Source: Ectocarpus siliculosus (lineage: Eukaryota; Sar; Phaeophyceae; Ectocarpales; Ectocarpaceae). From it: a stretch of 64,000 nt of DNA. The stretch covers positions 721,836-785,835 of the forward strand of contig FN649731.1 in assembly GCA_000310025.1 (NCBI GenBank), written 5' to 3'. This document shows positions 34,201-45,457 of this stretch, piece by piece. Under the pieces are notes generated by a model. That model saw only the letters and a list, made by a program, of their open reading frames with translations, did no database searches and had not been told where the DNA came from. The position numbers and the translations under genes were made by a program. The first letter of the stretch is position 1; the number at the start of each line of letters is the position of its first letter.

Positions 34201-35984
34201 CACCTAGAACCCACAGAGTGGACCAAGAGAGCGGGGACGCTGTGGGACACTACGTACTGTAGACACAAAAATTATGAGCATGCGCGGGGAAACATTTCAT
34301 CATCATCAACAACAACAACAACAACAATAACAACAACAACACTATCTCACCCTTGGTTGAGGGTGTCATAGTGACGCCTTTTCTCTCTCGCTTAGAACAC
34401 CGGCAGCAGTGACAACAACAGCAGCAGCAACAACAGCAACAACAGGAGCAACACTGTCTCACCCTTGGTTGCCGGGGTCGAGAAGTCCCCTGATCGGCCG
34501 ACCTCCATGCCGCGGGTTGTCTTGTCGTGCTTCCCAAGGTTCTTGTAGCCAGAGAAGCAACCCCATCGCGTCACCATCGCCACGAAGAACGGGCCGCTCC
34601 AGCAATATTCCCAGTTGCCGATGACAGTGACCAGGTACACCCAGGGCTCCCCGCCACGCGTGGACCCCTCCTTCGTCTTGACGAGCGACAGCCCGTGTTG
34701 GCCTCGTACCTTCGCCAGTCCAACCACGTTCTTGTTGAGCCAGGGTCCTGTCTGGTACAACGTGTCGCTGAGGCACCGACGGAAAAGGAAAAAAGAGTAT
34801 TGGCGAAGAGTGCAAGCTGTTGCTATTGCACACACACTCTAAGCAAGTGGGAGCAAAACCAAACCCAAAGAAGACACCCGAGGACAAGCGCACGCGCTTT
34901 GCAAAGCGAAAATGCCCAAGGAGACCCTGACCTGCGGGCCGAGAGCACGAACGCGTCGTACAGGGGGATGATCATCGTGGAGTCGGTGACGGTTGTCGCG
35001 GCAACTTCGGGGGTGTTCAGTCTCTGGTCTTCTTCCGAACCGAGGACGACCGTACGTCTCGCCCCCCTTTGTGCCCCACCGATCACTCCTCCGTCGAAAG
35101 TTATCAGTACCTTGTCGTCAGCCTGTACACGCCCGCTACGGTCAACATCCTTCCCTGCTCCCGAGTCGTGAACTACCCTAACTACAAGCCTCGGCACCGC
35201 AATGTTGTTCGCGTTTTTGAACAGCCCAGCGTGTTCGGGGGATTGAGCCTCGGGAAACGCGGCCTCCATCTTGGTCTGCTCTGCTGGCGTCTCCCAGTGA
35301 AAGAGGCTGCCAAGCGCGAGGAACTTGTGCAGCTCGTCGCCGTACGGCTGCTTCGTCCGGAGGGTAGCCCTGATGGCGTCGTTTCGACTAGCGCGCTGGA
35401 ACGAGGGGGCGTCCTTGCTGGGGATGACACCAGGGTGGGGCTCATCTTCGTTGCCGTCTGTCGCCGGCGGCAGGCCATAGTCGAGGCGCCTGCGGAATAT
35501 TTCGACGGCCTTGCGGTAGTGGGACGCCGGGACGACCATCACCACGTCCCCCTTCCCCTTCACGGAAACGGCCCGCACCGCGACGTTCCCGGGCCTGGTG
35601 GGGATGTCCGCCACGAACGACGTACCAGTAGTGGAGAATGCCGTCTGTTCCCACTGCGGAACGTCGGGGAATGAAGGGACGGAAGGCGGTAATGTGTTTC
35701 GAAACGAAGCAATATCTTGCTGGTGTCTTGCTGGTCGAATGCATATGCCACACAATCTGGTAAAGCTGTCGATTGAAAGCAACCATCACCGACATCGCGG
35801 GGGGGCTGGACCATCCTCTTCGCTGTACAGTACTCACGATCAAGGGTTCCTCCTCTTCTAGGTCGTCAACCTCCGCCACCTCGGCAAACGGCAAGTCCCG
35901 GAAGAGGTCCAGATCATCGCTCTCGTCGGCGCGAGCACGTTTTCGCGACTGGTGGCCACGTGAAATTATGAAAGGCACGCACAT
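31273..35984 (-). CDS. Element cargo gene of unknown function, six exons
   Basis: Minus-strand exons read as 35984-35838, 35653-34932, 34767-34463, 34040-33891, 32894-32802 and 31763-31273 (stop). All five introns have GT..AG ends, and the phases agree (0, 2, 1, 1, 1), which is strong support. The product is about 635 residues. An N-terminal hydrophobic stretch MCVPFIIS is followed by a basic RKRAR and an acidic EVDDLEEEEP run. The second exon has beta-rich segments (VAVRAVSVKGKGDVVMVV). The third has a Trp/aromatic-rich stretch (WEYCWSGPFFVAMVTRWGC). The fifth is cysteine-rich (SCNITGCSCESAEECTCV), and the C-terminus is basic (KSRAKGRKE). I do not recognise the family. A capsid or attachment protein is conceivable for such an element, but nothing proves it. 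The third coding base is often G or C, so composition is typical for this window. Confidence 0.65.
31865..33480. repeat. Nested repeat array in introns of the cargo gene
   Basis: One block, cgaaaaaagtgactacacatc through the (cag)n/(caa)n tract, occurs at about 31872-32110, 32466-32586 (partial) and 33190-33420. A second block, aatagcgaatgatgagag through gatgtcgggaaaacgtag, occurs at about 32232-32465, 32585-32665 (partial) and 32957-33187. Long stretches are nearly identical. The copies lie on both sides of the 93-bp cysteine-rich exon at 32802-32894. Confidence 0.85.
34341..34485. repeat. Duplicated splice-donor segment with CAA repeats
   Basis: The donor end of exon 34767-34463, read on plus as aacaacac then tgtctcacccttggttg, recurs at about 34341-34366 as aacaacac then tatctcacccttggttg, each with a CAA/CAG microsatellite beside it. 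The inner copy could act as a second donor or as the end of a small extra exon (phase 1 would fit). Confidence 0.7.
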
Positions 35985-38900
35985 CACCGTCAGCAGCAGG
36001 GCGCGAGAAAGCGGCCTGTGGGCATCACTTACGTGTGTCTCTTTATCTTCAGGGTTGATCCTAGCGATTTACCCCCGCTCTTTCAACGATGAATAAAACG
36101 TGGTATATTTCTCGTTGGCGTCTTCATCGTGAAAGGCAGAAAATACGGAGCATGATACATGACAAAACCATCTCCGAATTTCGAACTCCCCTGGAGCAAC
36201 TAAGTTGACGCACGGCAATCTTGGTATCGACAGCCTAGAATCTGAAGCATGGAACAGAGGGGGAGGAAGAAGGGAACACAAGCAGGTGGGTGACACGCGG
36301 CCTCACTGGCGTGTACGCAGGATTATCGACCATGTAAGACAACGTATACTTTCCTTCTCTGGAAACTTGATGCTGTAAGCGGTGGGCATCGTTAGCTCGG
36401 GTTGGAACGGAATGGAGTGAAACCAGGGTGGGCTTGCTTGCGCTTGGAACAAGTAAGTTCAATCGCATACCTTTCCTTTTCGAGTCACAGAAAGAACGGC
36501 GTTCATTCTTTTGGCGTCAGATACACGACGAAGAGAGAAAGGAGAGTGTGAGGGGTGGAGGCGACAGCGATCAAAAACGGAAATCCCTTGTGAGGCGTGT
36601 TGGATGGTTTGAGCGGGAACATGCGTGCTAATTCGTCTGCTTACGATATCCCTTTCGGCACCCCCCACCACCCCGGTCAGTCGACGGTAACCACATACTT
36701 CACAAATCCCCAATGTCGCAGGCTCATTCGTCATTATTGTCACTCTGTTCGCCTAGAATCAGCCTAAAAATGACGCGCACAACAACAGCCCACTTATTTT
36801 CTGCTTGCACGAGAACGGTCCTATTCTGTTTTCGAGGGTTCGGTCACCATTTCGAAAACATGTTTGTAGCCCATGACGGAAGGCGAAGTTGGGGTGACAC
36901 AGAAAGAGCGTCGGCGCACTCCATGTTGGTAAGTGAAATGGCGTGAATGAAGCAGGCCAGGGAGGGCTTCTGTCTACGCAATCATACAGAGAAGAGTGCA
37001 CATGTACTGGAAATCCCCAAGAAATACCGAATCAAACGCCTAGACTAATGGAAGCAATAACTCTTTCACCACGGATCGAGGGAACTAAATACAGCTATGT
37101 ATGACGGTGGACAGCAGCGTTGATCACTCTCACCCGTGCTCCGGCCGGCTTTCTGCCCGTGTTGGGCGAGGCGGCGGGGGAAAGTGGAGGGCGTCGAGTG
37201 GATGCCTTTCTCGGCTCCCTTGGTGATTCGAAGGCCTATTGGATGCAAGATAGCAAGGTGCACACGGGTGATACCGTGAGTGTCGTAAGCGGACTGTGTA
37301 TGTCTGTTGAGTACAGTGAAGATTTCGGGGATTTTTAATGACACGATGTGAGCACCACAATCGGCATAGGGGTTATGCGTCTGTATATCATTCGCCACTC
37401 TTACATCTTCGCTTGGTGGCGTGTTCCAGTTGTCGTCTGTCCCCCGCTTCGTTGGCGTAGTCTCGGGATGTGCCATCGCGGTCCTGGTGTTTGGAAGCAG
37501 GCAGTCGGATGCGCGGAAGCAAACAGCGTTCAGTTTCGTCGACGGGCGTTGTTGTCCATCCAGTTTCGCTTGATGTGAGTGGAGTCTAGTGAATGGGCTC
37601 GTGGAGCCCAGTGAATGGGCTCGGCGCCCCCCAATGTGTTTGACTACATACAGCACTTGGTCAACAGTTGAAGTGATTTTATATTCGAAACCGCCCCTCA
37701 TCGCTACAGGACAGTCTGGGTTGAACCAGTGTAAATGAATGTTGTTCACGCAACAAGTTTGGCGATTAAGTGTAGACTACATTGTCATTTTCTCGTGGTG
37801 ATACGTTCCAAGCCCTGTTCCAACCATTGTGGTACCGGGACTGTGCTGATGCAGTGAAAGCGTAAGTTCGACTTCAAGCTACGGGGGAAAAGTTGTACAG
37901 TATGGCTTGAATATCTTTGGTGTGCGGGGAGAGAAACGAAGAGGGAGACAGAGAGGGCAGACAGATGACGGACAAAGAGACAGACCGAGCGAGGGGAGAA
38001 CGGGACGGTACTACGAAATCACCTGTTCGCCGAGGGGTCCGAGCGGAAGCTTCTGCAGCTATGAATACCGAGGGCAAAACTTGAGCGGGGCAGCAAACGG
38101 TTGCCAACGCCCTTGTCGAGCACACACTTGGTGGTGCGCTCTTCGGGATGTGTGACAAGAAACAGCCGAATCTACTACGCTGCGAAAATACGCGTAGATG
38201 TGCAGGCTGGAGGACGACACACACCCGGCCTTTTGATTTGTAAAGGAGCAAACCGAGGTCATAGTATCCCCCTGAACTCTCAGAGCACTGCTGGGTGGGC
38301 TTTTTGCCTGGGTACTATGGCACACGAGATCCAATGACCACGGGAAGCGTCATTGAAGGGCAGAAACATCTCCGACCGACATGCACTGTTTGAAATTCAA
38401 CTTGTGTTGATGATCGCTGCTGCGAGTGCAGCCTATGAGCAGGGGAACGTGCTGATGTGACAACCCTCGAGAAGAGTACCAGATGAACCATCAGGACAAC
38501 AGCTCGTTTGGGCTGGACACGCGGGTGTGCGGCCTCGCCACTGCTGTTGCATCACACATACACAGATCCCTCCGCGATGAATCTGCTTTGTAGCGAAAGA
38601 AACTCTTAAACTCTCTCGCTCGCTCTGTCTCTCTATCTCTCACTGTCTGCGTGTGTGTCGTCCAAGTGAACCTCTCCCTCATGCGCGGAATGCAGGGAGG
38701 CGGAAAGCCACACTGCCCTGCTCACCTGTACTCTTGTTCGTTGGTGGGTCGTAGTGATGGTTGTTATCTGCGGTTGCGCGTTTTGGGAGGTGGGGGCACA
38801 GAGGACAGGAGTCGACGGGGTACCCACCAATGTATATTCAAAAATTCAAACGTGTTTCGGAGGTCGCATGCAATACCGAAGACGACTACAAGGCGTAGGC

Positions 38901-39523
38901 GAATCCACCGGATTTTTATCAGTGACGGCCACCTTCGCCTCAGTCACATGAAGAAGGTTCCGCGGATACGGTTATAGTCTAGCAGTCATGTTAAGAATCA
39001 CTTATGAAGAAGTTGGAAGGATAGTCTATAGTCTAGACACAGCAGTAGTAGAGATTACGTATATATTGAAAGTGAGCCTCTCTCGAGCAGGACGAAAACA
39101 AGGAGAGTAACAGGGGTGACACATCAGGCGGTGATGATCTGTATACCTATCCCTCTTAACAGCAGTTATTACTTGCTGTTCAATGACAACCAAAGTGGAG
39201 TCCTCGACCGGGGTGCAATATAGAGAGAGGTGGGGTAATGAGCGGGTGTGACTGCTGTGTTTTCCTGTGACGATTGTTTCGCATCAAGATTTGCCTCTCT
39301 CTCCTGCGTATGTGTGTGCAATTTTCTGAAAAATCCGTCCACCCGTCCGTCATGTGGATGTGGTCGGTAAAGCCTGGATCGATTCACGCGACAACTCGCT
39401 CATCCGGCACGATCGATGCTTGATGGGGTTTGGTTCCTTCGATAGTCCCGCAGGGCACGAATGAAAGCATCCGTGAGGTCGGCGATGCGTGGATGATGTT
39501 GTTGTTGTAGGTGGGCTCATCAG
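35985..39523. other. Right part of the element, no confirmed gene
   Basis: I could not define a gene here. A short plus-strand frame at 37120-37338 has coding-like composition (for example AFLGSLGDSKAYWMQDSKV) and ends in TAA, so it may be the last exon of a small gene. An overlapping minus-strand frame of 227 codons (37749-37066) is probably its shadow. Short near-palindromic tatagtctagc/tctatagtctaga motifs occur near 38976-39040. Confidence 0.4.
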
Positions 39524-39698
39524 TTCATCAATCATCAGTCACCCACGGCGAATTTGAATTTTTCGAGATTTCACGAGAAGTGACGTCACAACCGTGGCTG
39601 ACGTCATCGGTCGACCATGGAATTTTCGACCAAAGGAAATTTCCTGTCAAAAAAATTGACCAATCAGAAAACTGCGGGCACCTTTTCTCTCTCTCTCT
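39524..39698 (-). repeat. Right terminal inverted repeat
   Basis: 175 bp, the inverted partner of 23494-23669. Read outward it ends actgcgggcac, then cttttctctctctctct. The attggccaat palindrome of the left copy is broken here by one base (attggtcaat on the complementary strand). The other palindromes are kept. Confidence 0.93.
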
Positions 39699-42186
39699 AC
39701 CCTTTTCTGCTAATAATAGTGGGCGTGTTCTTTAGATCTTCCTCTTGCCTCGCATGGTCGTCGCAAGAGGCAGTCGTTCCGTCCGTGAAGAAAAATAAAT
39801 AACGACAGGTCAACACGAAGTAGATACAGAGCAGAGATTACATGGCGGAAAGGGAAGAACAACATTGTCGCGGTGCCAACGACGGGGAGGACAAAGCAAA
39901 AAAGCAAAAACACGTGCCTTGACAGGCAAGCTGCGCTCGACAACGCACACAATTAACAAACACGTACTTGTACGTTTTCATTTTTTCATTGGTTTGTTCA
40001 CAAAAAAAAAGAAAGAAAACAAAAAACAGAGGACAAAGAAACAGCCAACAAAGCAGGCACGCAGCAGGCAGGTAAAAACACGTACCGCCCGCACATACGC
40101 ACGTACGTTCAAATCGATCTGTCCGCGTGTGACCAAAACCCGAAACATGACAGGTGCGACATGGGGGACCCCAACATTATATTTTTACTTTACATACGCG
40201 CACGGACCTTGCGTTTCCGCGTATCCGAACCCGAGATAACGCCCCCCGTCCCACAACGATCTCTTGCAGAGCCCAACAGTAAACCGCACACCGAGAGCTA
40301 AAGCAGGCAAGCTGGGAAGTAGTGATAGCAATGGCGGGGGGGGGGGAGTTGAGACCCAGACAGCTAAGCCGGAAAACCGTAAAACCACATTAATTGCATT
40401 AACTAGCACGAACAGCAGCGAGGACGTGGAAACAAGGCTAACATACTGTGAACAAGAGCTAGCTGCTTAAAAATATGGACGGATCAGACATACTATGGTC
40501 CTCAACTGAAAGTCGAGGAGAGCAAATGAACATGGGAAAAACGAAAAAACGAAAAACATAGGGAGGGACACAGCAGCATGGAAAAGGAAGGCACAACGCG
40601 GCTCGCTACCCTTATACGTCTCCCTAACCCCCCGACATACGCCGCTACAAGACAGCAAGACCAGCTACTCTTCGCCGGCAATCTGTTGTAGTTTTCAACG
40701 GACGCGCGTGATACAGCAGTACAGCTACGGTACAGTCAGTTTCCGGGGATGCTCCTCTAAGCAAAACAAAAAGCAAGGGACATTTATCTCAACTTCACCG
40801 CACCACGCACGCTAACGGAACACAGCAGCAACAACACCAGCATTTAGTTCCGCCGAAAGAGGAACGGGGCTGGGGGGGGGGCAGCCACGCCAATGAGTGA
40901 TAGGCGCACAGCGCATATCAAACAAGGCGCGAACTTCGCGCGCTAAAAGACCCCCGCGGGAAGCCCCCACACACCCCAACCGCTTCCTTTCTTCCGTACT
41001 TCACCGGCATCAAATAAGAGTGAGAGACAAATATCTATCGAGACGTGCTGTCCATCACGTGCAGCATGCGCACGCGCGCGGCCATCTTCAACAACGTCCC
41101 TTCCCCCGCGCGCGGCCACGCCGGGGCTGAAGGAAACTAAACATTTCAATTGAAAAAAGCTCCGAGCTTCGTTCGTACAACAAGTGGAGGCAAGGTCAGT
41201 TTTTTTTTCCCAGACTGGCTTTTCAACTGGCCCGACCACCCTCGGGGGAAGGCCGCCGCGCCCTACACCCGTGGTACAACCTAAGGCGAGAAACAACAAC
41301 CAAAAAACAGAAAAAAAACGAGGAAAAAATTTCGCCGTTCTGACGCTGACGCGCCCCACGATGGGGACAGACAGATTGGACAAAAGAAAAGGAACACGCC
41401 TCGTTCCCAGCTACATTCCCCCCCCACCCCCCTCTCTATCTCTCGGTTTACGGCCGGCATAACCGTGGTAGGCGTCTGTCAAACCGCGGCGCGATCAATT
41501 CACACAGGGCAGAACTCCAACTACGAGACGCTTCCGCTGACGGAAATATGAGAACAGGACAGGCCGTCACACTAGACCCTCCCCCCCCCCCGAACAAAAC
41601 GATACACGACCGTTTTTACAAAATCGGGGTCAAGACGCGGAGGAAGCGGAAACGCCAACACACAGCAGGGTTGTCCTCGGGTCGAAAACGGCGCTAGGTG
41701 CCCCAACAGCTACCGGTCAACGAAAGCAGCAACAGCTATTTAGCTTAGCTCGCCGCGCCATCACTGCTGGCAGAGCGTCTTCACGGGAGACAAAAGCGGC
41801 GACGGCGACGGCGACGGCGGCAGCAGCTACAGGCAGCAACTAACCACGAGAGACACTTCACGGACCGAGCACGATGCGTGCTAGTCACATAAAAGCCTCA
41901 GGACGCCCTTTTCAAGATCGCACGGCAGGGGTCGCACGTGGCACTCTTACACTAGTATCCCCCGCTTTTTTTGTGTGTGGGTCTGCCTCACACACTCGCC
42001 ACAACTACCAACGTAGCACACAACGCCAACGCCTTAGATCCAAGGACGCATCTCTGACAACCCCAAAAGCTATCAAGCCCCGCCCCCCCCGGGCGGGGAC
42101 CCCACCGAAAAATCTTCCTGCCGCTTCCTAACCAAAACGCCTGCGCATATCGCGCCCTACCGGTTAAGCCTGCCCCCTCGTAAGTA
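39699..42186. other. Gene-free, GC- and simple-repeat-rich interval
   Basis: Between the right end of the element and the stop of the next minus-strand gene I see no coding pattern on either strand. It holds A-rich tracts near 40001-40050, a G run near 40336, a C run near 41580 and a gacggc run near 41797. Confidence 0.5.
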
Positions 42187-45100
42187 TCAACCGCGGAACG
42201 TGGAGGGAACCGAGCCTGGCTCAGACTCGGACTCTCCAAAACCACTACTTGGGCCAGGCGCCGAAACGGAGCCGCTGCCCCCGCCGCTGCGGCCGCTTGA
42301 CGCGGGAGCGGCGCCCGCCGGCACCGGCCCCTTGGTGGCCGACGACGACGGCGCAAATCCGGACGCAGCGCTGCCGCCCCTCGCTGCTGCCGCAGCCGCT
42401 GCCGCTGGAAGGGCCTGGTTTGGTCTTCGTTCTTGCCCGTCTACGGTCGTCCAGGCCTGTTCGTGACAGACATATTGGGGGGGGGGGTCAACTCTAGGCT
42501 TTGTGAGGTGGCTCCTCTGGGCGAGTGCAGGAGTCGGTGGTATCGCACGAAAGGACGGCAGACGGAGGGGGCTTCGCAGAAACATGCGGGAGAGGGGGGA
42601 GGGGCATTTACCATTGGCAATTTCGCCCTCTCGTGTCACCCCCACTGTGAGACAGAACACCGCTGTTCCTGTCCCAACTAGACGGCATCTAACAACGGGG
42701 CGCTCGATGTTCACGCTTCTGCTATACATTCAATTCACATCGGAAAAATCTTGTGCAACTACAACTATCTTCCCTTTTTCAATTTTTATTCTTGCGTTGT
42801 AGCAGCTATACCGATGGCTCGAATGATGTACATACGCCCATGTCGCCACATGTGTAGGTCACCGGGGAGCGGGGTGGGATCTACTAGCCCCCCCGTCGTG
42901 CGGGCATTGCTAGAGCCCCCACCCGACACGAAAAAAAAAAAAAATACCTGCGGTCCATCAAGCGAAGGTCGTGAGTCAACAGAAGGCCGCGGCTCCTTCG
43001 GCAGCGTGGACGCCGCTTGCGAATACGGAGGCGGGCTGCCGAGCCGTGCGTAAGACGAGTTCACGATCGACGGTTTTCGTTCATTCCGCCGCCGCCGTCG
43101 AATATGATAAATCGATGCGATCCGAGCGCCGTGCCCCCCCCAAAAAATCGCCGCCGGGTGTGAGCATCAAGCCGAACCGTGGAACGAATGGGTTTGATGG
43201 TGTCGTCGTCGTCGTCGTGACCACCGAAGAAACGCCGCAGAAAAGATGGCGAACGCGTCGAGATCACCACGTTTGTACAATATGACGTCCATCACCGAGA
43301 CGGGAGAAAGAGAGAAAAAACGAAGAAACATAAAAAAAAAAAAATGAGTCAAAGAAGCGGGTGGGGTATGGCTCTTGCTTGGTCTGTTCACCGCTCTAGC
43401 TGCACACACACACACACGCCAAGGATAAAGGGTAAGTGCCAAAGAGAGCGTGCCTCCGCGAAAAAAAAAAAAAAACGCAACAAGTGCAGAGAGCAGAAGC
43501 AAGCAAGGAGGGCGCGCGGGAGACGAAGGCCCAGGGCGAGAGAAGACGGACGGGGCGCATTCGCGGCACTCGGCATTTCCAAGACATAATGCCCGACAAA
43601 CAGCGACCCACAAAGAAAAAAAAAATCATACTGCCATGAGGTCACGGCGACACAGCAGCAGGGCGGTATCTTCTTGCTCAAATAGCACAGGGGAAGTGCG
43701 CCGCGTAGATATTTAGTGCTGTAGCCCTCTCCCGTCGCGTCTTGCGTGTTGTGACACCTTGCTCATCTCTATTTTCAGTCTCTCTTCTTCCTCGTTCCCC
43801 TCACCTCCCAAGATTGAACCCAGACGCCTCGTGCGCCACAGCCGCGGCCGTGGCCGCGGCAGCCGCAGCCGCCGCGGCGGTAGCCGCCGCCCCTCCCATC
43901 CCCACCCCCACCAAGCCGCTGCCGCCCAACCCGTGCCCCCTAGGCACTCCGCTGGTGGACCGGTGCGGGTACGGGTTCGGGTTGTACGTTGGCGGCGGCA
44001 GCATCCGGGCCGCCCCTCCCGCCGCCGCCGTCCCGTCCCCGCCGCCGCCGTACGGCGCGGGGATCTGTCAACAGTCAACACAAAAAAAAAATATTGGTCG
44101 CACGGGATGTAGGATTAGAAAAAAACGGAACGGGGATTGGGCATCTCTTAAGAGCAAAAAAAGAGAAAGAGAAAAAAGAAGCAGCAACAAGCGGATCAGC
44201 GGCTTCCAACTAAGCCCTCCCCCGCCCCCCCTCACCTGACGGTGGCCGACGCCGTGCGCCACGATCTCCCCCCCCCCGCGCCCCGCGTTCACGCCGGCCG
44301 GGATCCCCCCGGCGCCGTTGCTGCTGCCGCCCCCGTTGGACGCGTGGTAGGACGTCCGATCGCTACTCATCTGGCTCGCGCCGAAGTGGCTCGGCACCGG
44401 CCCTGGGTACTGCGATCCCCCCAGGCTCGACCCGTCCCCATACTGGCTATGGCCGTAGATGCTACCCGACGCCCGGGAGCGTTGGCTCGGGCCGTACGCG
44501 CTAGGGCCGTACGCGGACTGGGAGAAGACGGACTGGCTGAAGTGGCTGTAGACGCTGGGGGAGCGCGGGCCCTGGGAGCTGGGGCCCTGCGCGCCGGGTG
44601 AGTCTCCGAGAGCGTCGTACCTACGGAGTGAAATTATTTTTTTATTTCGGCACGGCGTAAAATGGCGATAGTGTTGGTGTTGCGGTCTTATTGAGTTCAA
44701 TGGGTATTTCGGGAGAAAGAGATGGTGCCACATGCATAAGGAGTCACCAAAGGACGTGAATGAGAGAGAAAACCCGAAGGACAGACACCAAAGGGTTCGC
44801 GCTTCTTGCCCCACAAAGAGAGAGAGGACTGGGCGTTTCCTCATTGGATCAGCCCGTCAGCGCGGTCTATGCCATGTAATATTGGAGCTATACGCTGAGA
44901 CGAACGTCTTTTCATTGGCCAGCCTGCTAGTGCGGTCGATGCCAACAACAAAACACACACACACACAAAACACACTCACCTTTCCCCGTCCTCCTGCGAA
45001 GCCTGAGAGCCGTACTCCTCGTTGTACAGGCGGTTCTGCTCGTCGTCCCGGGCACTAATCCCGTCCAGCTCCTGCACCCCCTCCAGCATCTTGACTCCCG

Positions 45101-45422
45101 AACGGCCGACGCCTCTGCTGGCGTTCGAGTGGAACCCATGGCTGTCAGACTTGTCGTGAGATGCCGACCTTTTCACCGACTGCCCGATCGTGCCCGACTA
45201 GTTCGTTAGTTGGTGTTGGCGAAACGGAAAACAAAGGGTGGGGGGCGGGGGGCGGGGGGCGGGGATGGTCGGGGACGAGGGCCGCGAACGCATGACATGT
45301 TTTTTGTTTTTCGGGTTGAAACCGGCGTCTTGTTACAACCGCCGGGAAATTGGCCGGCTACACGTCACGAAGAAGAAGCACACACGCAGTCACTATTTTT
45401 TTCTGTCTCCATCAATGTCTCG

Positions 45423-45457
<35 letters not shown>

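Larger units (their letters stand above)
23494..39698. mobile_element. 16.2 kb inverted-repeat element with replication genes
   Basis: The segment is bounded by terminal inverted repeats of about 175 bp. Inside, a plus-strand block at the left encodes a B-family DNA polymerase, an SF1 helicase with an HNH-like tail, and a tyrosine-recombinase/telomere-resolvase-like protein. A six-exon minus-strand gene occupies the middle. The size and the polymerase fit self-replicating DNA elements of the Polinton/Maverick or Polinton-like-virus grade. I found no rve integrase, packaging ATPase, protease or recognisable jelly-roll capsid gene, so it may be a different or a reduced lineage. No target-site duplication is evident outside the repeats (left flank ttgttgtgta, right flank acccttttct). 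The repeats end in (AG)6 tracts, which blurs the exact termini. Confidence 0.8.

Noticed and set aside
37066-37749. 227-codon minus-strand frame in the element
   Set aside because: No domain, no ATG at its start, and it opposes a plus-strand segment with more coding-like composition. Not supportable as a gene.
23494-39698. Calling the element a Polinton/Maverick outright
   Set aside because: The polymerase and the size fit, but no rve integrase, packaging ATPase, protease or capsid gene could be recognised, and the recombinase type differs.
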